A stretch of 64,000 nt of DNA. Origin: JAJFFW01 sp038531315 (lineage in GTDB: Bacteria > Pseudomonadota > Alphaproteobacteria > Caulobacterales > Parvularculaceae). Below, one piece after another: positions 43,293-52,548 of the stretch (positions are counted from its first letter, which is position 1; the number at the start of each line of letters is the position of its first letter). The position numbers and the translations under genes are program-made. Location of the stretch: positions 1 through 64,000 of the forward strand of contig JBCBBT010000008.1 in assembly GCA_038531315.1 (NCBI GenBank), written 5' to 3'. Below the pieces are notes generated by a model. That model did no database searches. It saw nothing but the letters and a program-made list of their open reading frames with translations, and was not told the origin of the DNA.

Positions 43293-43562
43293 ATGCTGCC
43301 GATCATTCATCAAGCGCTCGGGACCGTATTGCTCATCGTCGGGCTCATCGTGTTGCCGCTGCCGATCCCGCTGGGCCTGATCATGATCACCATCGGCTTT
43401 GCGCTGTGGGCGCCGTACATACCGGCGTTCCAGCGGCTCATTAAACGTATGCGCAGCAAATGGCCGGTGCTCGACAAAAATCTGCGTCAATACCGCGACC
43501 GGTTTCCGCCCGTTATTCGCAAGACGATTGACAAAACCCACCCCGGGACGCCAGCGGAATAG
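43293..43562 (+). CDS. Small PGPGW-like membrane protein
   Basis: 89 residues with two hydrophobic helices (about 5-23 and 27-45) and a polar C-terminus. LPLPIPLGLIMITIGFALW is close to the PGPGW signature of a family of unknown function that occurs next to envelope genes. Start at the ATG at 43293; no strong ribosome site. Last codons CCAGCGGAATAG are copied immediately downstream (repeat entry). Followed 15 nt later by a class I amidotransferase gene. Confidence 0.7.
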   Translation: MLPIIHQALGTVLLIVGLIVLPLPIPLGLIMITIGFALWAPYIPAFQRLIKRMRSKWPVLDKNLRQYRDRFPPVIRKTIDKTHPGTPAE

Positions 43563-43575
43563 CCCAGCGGAATAG
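43551..43575. repeat. Duplicated gene end: CCAGCGGAATAG
   Basis: The last three codons and stop of the gene above, CCAGCGGAATAG, at 43551-43562 are repeated at 43564-43575 after one extra C. It makes a second in-line TAG in a shifted frame just before the next start. Confidence 0.8.
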
Positions 43576-43577
43576 AA

Positions 43578-44288
43578 ATGCGCATTCTGATTATGGAGAC
43601 GGGCGCGCCGGCGCCGCCGCTAAAGGCGCAGTTTGGCGGTTACGCGGCCATGTTCGAGACTTTGCTCCGCGGCGTCGATAACCGATTTTCTTTTAAGAGC
43701 GTCGCAATCCACGAGACCGGGCGCGCGCCCGCCGTCGAAGATGTCGATGGCTTGATCATTACCGGGTCGGCCGCCGGCGTCTACGAAGGACATGACTGGA
43801 TTGCGCCGGCGGAAGACGTTGTGCGCGCAGCGGCCGCCGCGGGAACGCCGCAGATCGGCGTCTGCTTCGGCCATCAGTTGATGGCGCAGGCTTTCGGCGG
43901 GCGTGTTGAAAAATCAGATAAAGGCTGGGGCGTCGGCGTTCATGAATATCGCGTCGCCGCCGATGCGGGCTGGATGACGCCGCCCCGCACGGCCATCCGG
44001 TGCGCGCTCTCGCATCAGGATCAGGTTGTTGAAGCGCCGCCCGGCGCCGTGACGCTCGCCGGTTCTTCTTTTTGCCCCCATGGCGCGCTCGCCTATGGCG
44101 AGGGTCCGGCGATATCACTGCAAATGCACCCGGAGTTTGACCATGCGTTTGCGGCCGCCCTCCTCCGCTTCCGGCGGGACAGCATTGCGCCCGACACCGT
44201 GCGCGCGGGGCTTCAAACGCTTGCAGACCACGACACCGACCGGCACATTCTCGCCCGGTGGATGGCGAATTTTCTGACCCGCCGATAG
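43578..44288 (+). CDS. Class I glutamine amidotransferase-like protein
   Basis: 236 residues. A stand-alone GATase domain with the nucleophile C96 in GVCFGHQL, and the His/Glu pair in MHPEFDH near residue 190. The regions LIITGSAAGVYEG and VHEYRV are typical of the GuaA/GATase1 type that removes ammonia from glutamine. A synthase partner is not next to it, so it may hydrolyse gamma-glutamyl compounds or regulate something. Follows the PGPGW-like gene by 15 nt and precedes a glutathione transferase by 27 nt; the three appear to be one transcript. Confidence 0.85.
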   Translation: MRILIMETGAPAPPLKAQFGGYAAMFETLLRGVDNRFSFKSVAIHETGRAPAVEDVDGLIITGSAAGVYEGHDWIAPAEDVVRAAAAAGTPQIGVCFGHQLMAQAFGGRVEKSDKGWGVGVHEYRVAADAGWMTPPRTAIRCALSHQDQVVEAPPGAVTLAGSSFCPHGALAYGEGPAISLQMHPEFDHAFAAALLRFRRDSIAPDTVRAGLQTLADHDTDRHILARWMANFLTRR

Positions 44289-44315
44289 CCGGTTGAAAAT
44301 CAGGAGCGAGACCCG

Positions 44316-44963
44316 ATGAACTCATTAACGCTCACAATAGGCGACAAGAATTTATCTTCATGGTCGCTGCGGCCGTGGCTTTTGATGAAAGAGACAGGCA
44401 TTGCCTTTACCGAAGAGACGATCCTGCTTGATCGTCCCGAAACGCGATCGATCCTGAAAGAGAAATCACCCTCTGGGCTGGTGCCGTTCCTCACGCATGC
44501 GCAGGGCGGCGAGAGCGTCCAATTGTGGGACTCGCTGGCGATTGCAGAATATTTGAACGATCTTTATCCGGAGAAAAATCTCTGGCCCGAAGACCGTGCG
44601 GCGCGGGCGCTGGCGCGCTCGATCAGCGCGGAGATGCATTCAGGCTTTGCGCCATTGCGCGCGGTCTGGCCGATGCAGGTTTTAAAGCGCGACATCGGGC
44701 ATCTGACGAGCGGCGGCGTGCAACGCGACATCGACAGGGTCCTGGCGCTCTGGTCTGAGAGCCGGCGAAAGTTCGGCGCCGGCGGGCCGTTTCTTTTTGG
44801 CGCCTTTTCGATCGCCGACGCCATGTATGCGCCCGTGGTGACGCGTTTTGTCACCTACGGGCCGGTCGCCATGGACGATGATTGCGCCGCCTATATGAAA
44901 ACCATCATGGGCCTAGGCGGCATGAAAGCCTGGATCGAAGGCGCAGCGGCGCAAACGGGCTGA
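44316..44963 (+). CDS. Glutathione S-transferase
   Basis: 215 residues. N-terminal thioredoxin-like domain with a Ser at SSWSLRPWL in the place of the catalytic Ser/Tyr and ESVQLWDSLAIAEYLNDLYP as the G-site, followed by the all-helical C-terminal domain. It conjugates or reduces electrophiles with glutathione. Next gene in the unit that begins at 43293. A GST of the common bacterial type; the substrate is not deduced. Downstream is the pmbA/tldE gene about 107 nt away on the same strand. Confidence 0.9.
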   Translation: MNSLTLTIGDKNLSSWSLRPWLLMKETGIAFTEETILLDRPETRSILKEKSPSGLVPFLTHAQGGESVQLWDSLAIAEYLNDLYPEKNLWPEDRAARALARSISAEMHSGFAPLRAVWPMQVLKRDIGHLTSGGVQRDIDRVLALWSESRRKFGAGGPFLFGAFSIADAMYAPVVTRFVTYGPVAMDDDCAAYMKTIMGLGGMKAWIEGAAAQTG

Positions 44964-45070
44964 GCCCGCCGCGGCCGCGCCGGCGGCGCTGTTCATATCG
45001 ACGCCGGACGCCGGGGGCCGAGCGCCGACCGGCTTGCGGCTCGCCGCGCAAGGCTCTATCCCGGCGGCCT

Positions 45071-46414
45071 ATGGATGATCAAACAGCTGAAAACCTTCTC
45101 GACTCGCTCCTGACGCAGGCGAAAGCCGCCGGCGCCGACGCCGCCGATGCGGTGCTTTACAACGCCGTATCGCACAGCGTCTCATGGCGACTTGGCAAGC
45201 TTGAAGACGTCGAACGCGCCGAAGGCCTCGATCTCGGCTTGCGGATCATTGTCGGCAAGCGGCAGGCGAGCGTGTCTACCACGGACACAACGCCCGGCGC
45301 GCTGGGCGACCTTGTCGAGCGCTGCGCCTCGATGGCCAAGACGGCGCCGGAAGACCCCTATTGCGGCCTCGCCCCGAAAGAGCGGCTCGCGGCCCCGCCA
45401 TTCCCCGATCTTGATCTCGGCGATTTCGATGAGCCGGGTACGGAGCGCCTGAAGGAACGCGCAGCGGCGTGCGAGGAAGCAGCGCTCGGCGTCAAAGGCG
45501 TCGTCAATTCCTCCGGCGCGGGCGCAAGCTACGGCGAGGGGTCGAAATGGTTCGCCACGTCGGACGGTTTTTTCGGCGCCTCAGGCGGCTCGCATCATTC
45601 GGTGTCGGTCAGCGTCCTTGCGCAGGACGACAATGGCATGGAGCGCGATTACGACTACGATTCCAAAACCCACGCCAGCGACATGCGCGCGCCGGAAGCG
45701 ATCGGATTGCGGGCCGGCGAGCGCACCGTCGAACGTCTCGGCCCGCGCAAAGTCAAAAGCCAGAGCGCGCCGGTCATCTTCGATAAGCGGCTGTCGTCTT
45801 CCCTGCTCGGACATCTCGCCGGCGCGGTCAATGGCGCAGCGATCGCGCGCGGCGTCAGCTTTTTGAAAGACAAAAAAGGCCAACAGGTATTCCCCGCCTT
45901 CGTCGATATCATTGACGATCCATTGATTAAACGCGGGCACGGCTCAAAGGCGTTTGACGGTGAAGGCGTCGCCGCCGCGAAGATGGCGCTGATCGATCAA
46001 GGCGTCCTGACGGACTGGTTTTTGAACGCCTCGCAGGCGCGCCAGCTCAATTTGGAGACAAACGGACGCGCGCGGCGCGGCGTCGGCGGCCCGCCCGGCG
46101 CCGGCTCGACCAACCTTTATATGAAGCCCGGCGCGGCGCGCTTTCAGGATCTGTTGCGCGACGCCGGCGACGGCCTCCTGATGACGGACATGTTCGGCCC
46201 GCAGGTGAACAGCAACACCGGCGATTATTCCGTCGGATGTTCAGGCTTCTGGCTTGAAAACGGCGCCGTCGCCTATCCGGTGAGCGAGATCACGATTGCG
46301 GGCAACCTGATAGAAATGTTCGCTGATCTGACGCCAGCGGATGATCTTGAGTTCACCGGCGCAACGAACGCGCCGAGTATTTTGATCCGCTCAATGACCA
46401 TTGCGGGCGACTAA
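45071..46414 (+). CDS. pmbA: TldE/PmbA metalloprotease partner
   Basis: 447 residues. Homolog of TldD without the zinc site: the region equivalent to HExxxH is degenerate, as in all TldE proteins, and the rest of the fold is conserved, for example SNTGDYSVGCSGFWLENG and GSTNLYMKPG. The ATG at 45071 fits the normal N-terminus MDDQTAENLLDSLL. It pairs with TldD (33066-34484) to form the active heterodimer. In Rhizobiales it is commonly next to DUF4170 and lipid A genes, and this is the case here: DUF4170 is 21 nt downstream. Confidence 0.93.
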   Translation: MDDQTAENLLDSLLTQAKAAGADAADAVLYNAVSHSVSWRLGKLEDVERAEGLDLGLRIIVGKRQASVSTTDTTPGALGDLVERCASMAKTAPEDPYCGLAPKERLAAPPFPDLDLGDFDEPGTERLKERAAACEEAALGVKGVVNSSGAGASYGEGSKWFATSDGFFGASGGSHHSVSVSVLAQDDNGMERDYDYDSKTHASDMRAPEAIGLRAGERTVERLGPRKVKSQSAPVIFDKRLSSSLLGHLAGAVNGAAIARGVSFLKDKKGQQVFPAFVDIIDDPLIKRGHGSKAFDGEGVAAAKMALIDQGVLTDWFLNASQARQLNLETNGRARRGVGGPPGAGSTNLYMKPGAARFQDLLRDAGDGLLMTDMFGPQVNSNTGDYSVGCSGFWLENGAVAYPVSEITIAGNLIEMFADLTPADDLEFTGATNAPSILIRSMTIAGD

Positions 46415-46435
46415 CCCATCCGGGAGATTGACAAC

Positions 46436-46666
46436 GTGGAAAAACAATTGCTGCATCTCGTCTTTGGCGGTGAACTTGATAACCTCGAAGAAGTGCGCTT
46501 TCGCGACCTTGACAAGCTCGACATCGTCGGCGTTTATCCGAGTTACGGCGCGGCGGAAAAAGCCTGGCGCGCGAAGGCGCAAGAGACCGTCGACAACGCC
46601 CATATGCGCTATTTCATCGTGCATATGCACCGGCTGCTGGACCCCGACGGCGACGGCAAGTTTTAG
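46436..46666 (+). CDS. DUF4170 protein
   Basis: 76 residues, soluble. It begins with a GTG (VEKQLLHLVFGGEL) after a GGGAG site; the pattern ends in HRLLDPDGDGKF. It is the DUF4170 family, small alphaproteobacterial proteins of unknown function that lie between pmbA and lipid A/Kdo genes. Same strand and next to them here, so the synteny is good support. No catalytic residues seen. Confidence 0.85.
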   Translation: MEKQLLHLVFGGELDNLEEVRFRDLDKLDIVGVYPSYGAAEKAWRAKAQETVDNAHMRYFIVHMHRLLDPDGDGKF

Positions 46667-46684
46667 GGCGCGCCGGACGCGTTT

Positions 46685-47386
46685 TTGACGGTGGCGAGGC
46701 CGTTCACCCGGGAAGAATTCGCGACGGAGGCGGGGCGCAAACGCGCCTGGCGCGCGCTGATGATGGGCGATCATGGCGCGCTGCGGCTTATCTATGACAA
46801 CACCCATGAGGTCGCGCCCGGCAAGCTCTGGCGCAGCTATCAACCGTCGCCGGACCGTCTGAAGCGCTGGCGCGATCGCGGGGTCAAAACCATCATCAAT
46901 CTGCGCGGCGACACGCCGTCGGGGTTTTTTCTCCTCGAAGAAGAGGCTTGCCGCGATCTCGGCCTGACGCTTGAGAACTTTCGCGTCTATTCACGCGAAG
47001 CGCCGTCGCTTGAGGTGTTGCGCGGCGCCTGCGCTTTGTTTGAGCGGATCGAGTATCCTGCGATGATGCATTGTAAATCGGGGGCGGACCGCGCCGGGTT
47101 GATGGCGACGCTTTATCGGTTTTTCGTCGACGGCGCGCCGATGAGCGAGGCGATGGAACACTTATCGTTTCGCTACGGCCATGTGCGACAGGGCAAGACC
47201 GGTGTGATTGATTTCGCGCTTGAAAAGTTCATCGACCACGCACGGCGCGCCGGCAAAAGCGAAGCCTCGCGCGCGGCGCTCTTTGAATGGGCCGAAGGCG
47301 ACTATGACCCCGCCGCCGTGAAACAGGAATTCATGGGCGCGTGGTGGGGCAATCTGTTGACGGAACGTCTATTGCGCCGCGAGTAG
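46685..47386 (+). CDS. Tyrosine-phosphatase-like protein near the lipid A genes
   Basis: 233 residues; the CX5R active-site loop is HCKSGADRAG, with C130 and R136, and the general acid Asp loop is probably in IINLRGDTPSG. This is a dual-specificity/lipid-phosphatase-like PTP. In Caulobacter a related essential PTP, CtpA, is needed for normal lipid A; the position of this gene next to DUF4170, an MsbA-like exporter and the Kdo/lipid A genes suggests the same job. The start is uncertain: the TTG at 46685 is used; a GTG at 46691 or the inner ATGs are possible. The stop abuts the next, convergent gene (0 nt). Confidence 0.82.
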   Translation: MTVARPFTREEFATEAGRKRAWRALMMGDHGALRLIYDNTHEVAPGKLWRSYQPSPDRLKRWRDRGVKTIINLRGDTPSGFFLLEEEACRDLGLTLENFRVYSREAPSLEVLRGACALFERIEYPAMMHCKSGADRAGLMATLYRFFVDGAPMSEAMEHLSFRYGHVRQGKTGVIDFALEKFIDHARRAGKSEASRAALFEWAEGDYDPAAVKQEFMGAWWGNLLTERLLRRE

Positions 47387-49198
47387 CTACTCCGCCGCAC
47401 GCTCATCACGCTTATGGCGAACAAGCTGCAATTCGGCGAAGCGCGCATAGGCCTCATTGGTCGCCATGAGCGCCTCATGGGCGCCGCTGGCGACGATCCG
47501 GCCCTTGTCCATCACGGCGATCAGATCGGCGTTTTGAACCGTCGAAAGCCGGTGCGCAATAATCAGCGTCGTGCGGCCTTTGCAAATTCTGGCGAGCGCG
47601 TCCTTGATCGCGGCTTCTGAATCGGCGTCGAGCGCGGCGGTCGCTTCGTCAAGCAACAAGATTGGCGCATCTTTTAAAAACGCCCGCGCCAGCGCGATCC
47701 GCTGGCGTTGCCCGCCTGAAAGCCTTGCGCCGCCTTCCCCGACCGGCGTTTGATAGTGTTGCGGCGTCGCCATAATAAACTCATGCGCCGCAGCGGCCTT
47801 GGCGGCCGCAATCAGCAGCGCGTCATCGACGGTCTCGCCCGCGTCATCGCCCGAAACGCCGACGCGAATATTATCGCCGATCGATGCATCGAAGAGAAAT
47901 GCGTCCTGTCCCACATAAGCGATTGCGTTGCGCAGCGATGATCTTGTGACGGACGAAATATCCTGCCCGTCGATTGAAATCGCGCCGCCGTCTGGCTCAT
48001 AGAGCCGCGTCAGCAACGAAAAGAGCGTCGACTTGCCGGCCCCGGAGGCGCCGACAAGGGCCACGGTCGCCCCTGCGGGCGCATCGAGCGAGACGTCGTT
48101 GAGCGCGGCCGCGCCTTCGCCATAGGAAAAACCAACGCCGCGAAACGAGACGGCGCCGCGATCGATAATAAGCGGCTTTGCGCCCGGCTGGTCCGGCGCT
48201 TCGGGCGCGGCGTCGATCACCGCCAGCATGCGCTCAAAAGCGGCGAGGCCTTCCTGGGCAACCGCGTTCAGCGTTGAAAGCCCGCGCGCCGGTTGCGACA
48301 GCATGAAAAGCGCGACCACGAAAGACACAAATTGCGGCCCGTTAAGCGCGCCGCTCATGACGCGCCAGGCGACGACGCCGACGACAACGCCAAGCGCACC
48401 CGCGCCGATCGCAAATACGACGGGCTCATTGAGCGCACGCAAGTAACTCAGCTTTTTCAACAGCGACAAGCGCGTGTTGAACGCATCTTCGGCGCGACTT
48501 TTCTGTCTTTCTTCAAGCCCATAGGTCTTGATGGTCGCCGCCGCGGCGACAGTCTCGTTGACCATCGCGGCGATCTCGCCCGCTTGTTCCTGGGCCTCGC
48601 GCGAGCGCTGGCGAAGATATTTGCCGATCGCGGCGACCGGCCAGCCGATAATCCCGTAGACAATCAGGACAATGACGAACAAGACGATATCGTAATAAAT
48701 CATCACGGCGCAAAGGCCGATCAATGTCAGCAAGTCGGCGACGGCGCGCGCCGCGCGCGTCAGCGTCTCTCGCAACACCATGGGATCGTTGGTGAACCGC
48801 GAAATCATCTGGCCGGAGGCTTCGGCGCGCATTTGGGTCATATCGAGCGCGACGAGGCGCGCATACATATCACGTTGCATGTCGCGCAGCGCCGACAGGG
48901 AGGCGCCGATGGAAAAGCGCGCCTGCGCGTATTGCGCCGCCGCCGTCACGACGCCGAGCGCAATCACCAGGAGCGGGCCGAAGACCACGACATCGCGCGG
49001 GGTTGCGGCGAACCGGTTGGAGCCGTTCGCGAAGGCGGAATTGATCCACTCGAGCCCGACCGGAATGACGCTGTAGGCGGCCGCGTAAAGCGCCATCGCC
49101 GCCAGAGCCAGCAGCAAACGGCCTTTGTAAGCGGACAAATAGTCCCGCCAGAGCCGCATCAGCAAAGCAAATGTCGAAGAGGGGTTGCGGGCGGACAC
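47387..49198 (-). CDS. MsbA-type ABC exporter (fused permease and ATPase)
   Basis: 603 residues. Six TM helices in the first 320 residues, then a nucleotide-binding domain with Walker A VGASGAGKST, signature LSGGQRQRIALARAFL, Walker B ILLLDEATAALD and the H-loop His in IIAHRLSTVQNAD. This is the half-transporter type of lipid flippases such as MsbA. It lies back-to-back with the lipid A-core genes DUF374, waaA, lpxK and lpxL and next to a PTP, so lipid A transport across the inner membrane is the likely task. The ATG at 49198 is the start; the plus-strand long frame over it is a shadow. Confidence 0.9.
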   Translation of the reverse strand: MSARNPSSTFALLMRLWRDYLSAYKGRLLLALAAMALYAAAYSVIPVGLEWINSAFANGSNRFAATPRDVVVFGPLLVIALGVVTAAAQYAQARFSIGASLSALRDMQRDMYARLVALDMTQMRAEASGQMISRFTNDPMVLRETLTRAARAVADLLTLIGLCAVMIYYDIVLFVIVLIVYGIIGWPVAAIGKYLRQRSREAQEQAGEIAAMVNETVAAAATIKTYGLEERQKSRAEDAFNTRLSLLKKLSYLRALNEPVVFAIGAGALGVVVGVVAWRVMSGALNGPQFVSFVVALFMLSQPARGLSTLNAVAQEGLAAFERMLAVIDAAPEAPDQPGAKPLIIDRGAVSFRGVGFSYGEGAAALNDVSLDAPAGATVALVGASGAGKSTLFSLLTRLYEPDGGAISIDGQDISSVTRSSLRNAIAYVGQDAFLFDASIGDNIRVGVSGDDAGETVDDALLIAAAKAAAAHEFIMATPQHYQTPVGEGGARLSGGQRQRIALARAFLKDAPILLLDEATAALDADSEAAIKDALARICKGRTTLIIAHRLSTVQNADLIAVMDKGRIVASGAHEALMATNEAYARFAELQLVRHKRDERAAE

Positions 49199-49348
49199 GG
49201 CTTCGGCTTTCTCTGGGGTCTTGGCGCGAAAATAAACGTCGCGCAGGGCCGTGGAAGCATGGCCGTCGCCGCATCGGCGTTCAAGCCTTGCGGGCGACCA
49301 GCCCCTCCCGCCGCCATGCGCCTGTGGCGCGACCAGTTGAGAGCCGCC

Positions 49349-50092
49349 ATGTCCCTTCGCGCCTTTTCAAAGAAAATCTTGAAGAGCGATTTTGCGATTG
49401 GCCTGATCAGCGGCGCGATCGCCGCCTATATCCGGCTGGTGTGGCGGACAACGCGCTGGACCATCGATGGTCGCGACCATTTCGATGCATTGGACGCGCA
49501 CGGCGGCGGCTTCATTCTCGCGTTCTGGCATCAGCGCCTGTTGATGCTGCCGCGCCTGCGCGATGAATCCGACCGGGCATTTTACATGCTGATTTCAACC
49601 CATACGGACGGCGACATTATTGCGCGCGCCGTCGAGGGCTTTGGCGTCCGGTTCGTTCGCGGATCGGCGTCGAACCCGAAGAAGGCCTTCAAGAGCAAAA
49701 GCGGCGCGCCGGCGCTGGCGCAATTAATTGCCGCGCTTGAAAAGGGCGACGTGGTCGGCATGACGCCCGACGGCCCGCGCGGGCCCAGCCGCAAAGTCCA
49801 GGCGGGAATTGTTAGATTATCGCACATGACGGGCGCCCCGATTTTGCCGATCTCCTACGCCACCTCACGCGGTCGGCGTTTGAAATCATGGGATCGCTTC
49901 TGGCTCGCCACCCCTTTTTCGCGCGGCGCTTTTGTCGCCGGCGCGCCGATCTCTCCGCCGGCAAACACGGATCCTTCCGCGATTGACGGGGCCAAGGCCG
50001 CCCTCGCGGCGGCGCTCGACGAGGCGACGGCCCGCGCCGAAGCCCTCGCCGGCGCGCGGCAATTATCCTCTCGCCATAATGGGCCGGCGTGA
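49349..50092 (+). CDS. DUF374 lysophospholipid acyltransferase-like protein
   Basis: 247 residues. A membrane-associated acyltransferase fold with an N-terminal helix and the motifs LAFWHQRLLM, STHTDGDIIARAVEGFG and MTPDGPRGPSRKVQAG, which are those of the DUF374 family. In alphaproteobacteria it precedes waaA and lpxK in the lipid A/Kdo cluster. The ATG at 49349 is chosen; ATG at 49316 would add 11 residues. The gene is divergent from the exporter above by about 150 nt, and the next gene starts 16 nt later. Confidence 0.85.
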   Translation: MSLRAFSKKILKSDFAIGLISGAIAAYIRLVWRTTRWTIDGRDHFDALDAHGGGFILAFWHQRLLMLPRLRDESDRAFYMLISTHTDGDIIARAVEGFGVRFVRGSASNPKKAFKSKSGAPALAQLIAALEKGDVVGMTPDGPRGPSRKVQAGIVRLSHMTGAPILPISYATSRGRRLKSWDRFWLATPFSRGAFVAGAPISPPANTDPSAIDGAKAALAAALDEATARAEALAGARQLSSRHNGPA

Positions 50093-50107
50093 GGTAGTCT
50101 TTCCCGG

Positions 50108-51511
50108 ATGTCCACCACGCCGCACTCTTCCCAATCGGCCCGTCAACCGGCGCGCGCCGACGAGCCCGAGCGGACACTGTCATCGGCCCCGCTTGATGCG
50201 TCGCCGGAAGATGCGGCGCTCTCCGCGCCGATGGGCTTGAGGGCCTATCAAACCGTTAGCCGGGCGGCGGAGCCGATTGCCGGCTATGCGCTGAAGCGAC
50301 GGCTGAAAGCAGGCAAGGAAGACCCCGACCGTATCGCTGAACGGCGCGGGCTCGCCAGCGCCGCGCGCCCGCATGGCGCGCTCGCGTGGATCCACGGCGC
50401 CAGCGTCGGCGAGTCGCTCTCGATCCTGCCGCTGGTGAAGACGCTGAGCGAAGCGCGCGCCGATTTGCACTTTCTCGTCACCACAGGCACCGTGACGTCC
50501 GCGCGCCTGATGGCGGAACGTCTGCCGGAAAATGCGATCCATCAATATATTCCGCTCGATCACCCGCGTTATGTCGCCGCCTTCATGGATCATTGGCGCC
50601 CTGAAGCGGCGGTCTTTGTGGAATCTGAGTTCTGGCCCAATCTCATCCTCGAAGCGCGCCGGCGCGTGCGTGCGCTCGCGCTGGTCAATGGCCGGGTTTC
50701 GCCGAAATCCTATGAAGACTGGGTGCGCCGCAAGCAGGCGATCCGATACCTCCTCGACTCCTTCGACGTGCTCGTCGCACAGGACCGCAAGAACGCCGAA
50801 CGCCTCGCCGAACTATCCGGCCGGGACGTGCCGACTTTTGGCAATCTGAAAAACGCCGCCCCGGCGCTGCCCGCCAATAACGAAGACCTGCAAACATTGC
50901 GCGCGCAAATCGACGGACGCCCGATCTGGCTCGCCGCCAGCACCCATCCGGGCGAGGAAGACGCCGTCCTCCACGCGCATCAGAAATTAAAAGCGAAATT
51001 CCCGCGTCTTTTAACGGTGCTGGCGCCGCGCCATCCGGCGCGCGGCGAAGAGATTCGCAATATCGCGCTTGAAAACGGCCTCGTCGCCGACTTGCGGTCA
51101 AACAAATTGCCGCTGACCGCTGAGACGGAAGTCTATGTCGCCGACACGCTGGGCGAGCTTGGGCTGTTCTACCGGCTGAGTGATATCTCGTTTGTGGGCG
51201 GCAGCCTGACGCCGAAGGGCGGGCACAATCCGCTTGAGCCAGCCCGGCTAGGCGGCGCCATTCTACACGGTCCGTATACGTTTAATTTTGTTGAGACCTA
51301 TGACGACATGCGCGCAACCCGCGGCGCCGCGCTGGTGCGCAATGAGCGTGAATTAAAAACAGCGGTCAGCCGTCTTCTCGACGACGACAAGACGCGCAAC
51401 GCGATGGCGGCGGCCGCGCGCGAAGGCGCTGAAGCGAGCGCGCAAAAAGTCCTCGCCGAAGTCAGCGACATCGTGATGGCGCAAATCAGAAAAAGCGATC
51501 TCGCAGCCTGA
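50108..51511 (+). CDS. waaA: 3-deoxy-D-manno-octulosonic acid (Kdo) transferase
   Basis: 467 residues. Adds Kdo to lipid IVA, the first step of core assembly. GASVGES carries the catalytic Glu and WLAASTHPGEE, FVESEFWPN and GGSLTPKGGHNPLEPA are family landmarks of GT30. The product has an N-terminal extension of about 41 residues (polar, Ser/Ala/Pro rich) before MGLRAYQTVSRAAEP, so the ATG at 50231 could be the real start. It follows DUF374 and precedes lpxK by 12 nt. The single membrane helix typical of the family is near the N-terminus. Confidence 0.95.
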   Translation: MSTTPHSSQSARQPARADEPERTLSSAPLDASPEDAALSAPMGLRAYQTVSRAAEPIAGYALKRRLKAGKEDPDRIAERRGLASAARPHGALAWIHGASVGESLSILPLVKTLSEARADLHFLVTTGTVTSARLMAERLPENAIHQYIPLDHPRYVAAFMDHWRPEAAVFVESEFWPNLILEARRRVRALALVNGRVSPKSYEDWVRRKQAIRYLLDSFDVLVAQDRKNAERLAELSGRDVPTFGNLKNAAPALPANNEDLQTLRAQIDGRPIWLAASTHPGEEDAVLHAHQKLKAKFPRLLTVLAPRHPARGEEIRNIALENGLVADLRSNKLPLTAETEVYVADTLGELGLFYRLSDISFVGGSLTPKGGHNPLEPARLGGAILHGPYTFNFVETYDDMRATRGAALVRNERELKTAVSRLLDDDKTRNAMAAAAREGAEASAQKVLAEVSDIVMAQIRKSDLAA

Positions 51512-51522
51512 AAGGCCGTTTC

Positions 51523-52548
51523 GTGGCGCCGCTAATGTTAAAAGAGCCGTGGTTCTGGCGCAGCGAGAGCGCAGCAGCCGAAGCATTGCGCCGCGCCGCA
51601 TCGCCGCTCGCGCACGCTTATAACGCCGTCCAGAAAAGACAATGGGCGCGCCGCCGACCGGGACGCGCGCCCGTTCCGGTGATGTGCGTCGGCGCAGCCG
51701 CCATGGGCGGCGCCGGCAAGACGCCGTTTGCGATGATGATTGGGGCGCTGATCGAACAACAGGCAAAGACGCCGCACTTTTTGTTGCGCGGTTACGGCGG
51801 CAGCCTCGAGGGGCCGGCGCAGGTCGTCTCCGATCAACACAGCGCCGCAGAAGTTGGCGATGAGGCGCTGTTGCTTGCGCGGCGGGGTCCGACATGGGTC
51901 GCCGCCGACCGCATGGCGGGCGCGCGTGCAGCCGCGCAGGCCGGGGCCGATGTCGTCGTCATGGATGACGGTTTCCAAAATCCAAGCCTCGCCAAAACGG
52001 TTTCCTTTTTATTGCTCGACGCGTCAACGCCGCCGGTCAGGGCGCGGGTTTTTCCCGCGGGACCCTATCGCGAACCCATCGCGCAGGCGCTGACGCGGGC
52101 TGATTTCGTTGTCACCGTCAAGGAAACACAAGACGCCGCGATTGATCCCGCCCTGCGCGATGCGATTGGCGCCATGCCGACGGCATCGATGTGGCTGGCG
52201 CCGAGATTAGAGGGGGCGCGCGAAAAAGCGCTCGCCTTTTGCGGCATCGGACGACCTCAGAAATTTTTCGGCGCCTTAAGGCGCGGCGGCGTTGTGCTCG
52301 CCGACGCGGTCGCCTTTCCCGATCATCATGTGTTTTCGCAAGCCGAACTTGATCGCTTGCGCAAGCGCGCCAACGCCGCCGGCGCCGTCCTTACAACAAC
52401 GGAAAAAGATTTCTGTCGCTTGCCGCCCGAGGCCCGCGATCACATCACCGTCGTCAAAGTTGACGCCAGAACCGATAATGAGGCGCTGATCGCGGCGACC
52501 CTCGCCAAGGCGATTGACGATTTCACCGCTCACCGTGACGCGTCATGA
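51523..52548 (+). CDS. lpxK: Tetraacyldisaccharide 4'-kinase
   Basis: 341 residues. Adds the 4'-phosphate to lipid A disaccharide. The modified P-loop VGAAAMGGAGKTP, and the later DVVVMDDGFQNPSLAK, with the family's Asp residues, identify LpxK. N-terminus EPWFWRSES resembles the usual start. The GTG at 51523 has AAAGG eight nt upstream; the ATG at 51535 is the alternative. The stop overlaps the next start as ATGA. Waa A, LpxK and the acyltransferase are thus one transcript. Confidence 0.95.
   Translation: MAPLMLKEPWFWRSESAAAEALRRAASPLAHAYNAVQKRQWARRRPGRAPVPVMCVGAAAMGGAGKTPFAMMIGALIEQQAKTPHFLLRGYGGSLEGPAQVVSDQHSAAEVGDEALLLARRGPTWVAADRMAGARAAAQAGADVVVMDDGFQNPSLAKTVSFLLLDASTPPVRARVFPAGPYREPIAQALTRADFVVTVKETQDAAIDPALRDAIGAMPTASMWLAPRLEGAREKALAFCGIGRPQKFFGALRRGGVVLADAVAFPDHHVFSQAELDRLRKRANAAGAVLTTTEKDFCRLPPEARDHITVVKVDARTDNEALIAATLAKAIDDFTAHRDAS

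Noticed and set aside
48293..49348. Long plus-strand frame running into the DUF374 gene
   Set aside because: It is antisense to the MsbA-type exporter, whose motifs are complete; the real gene starts at 49349.
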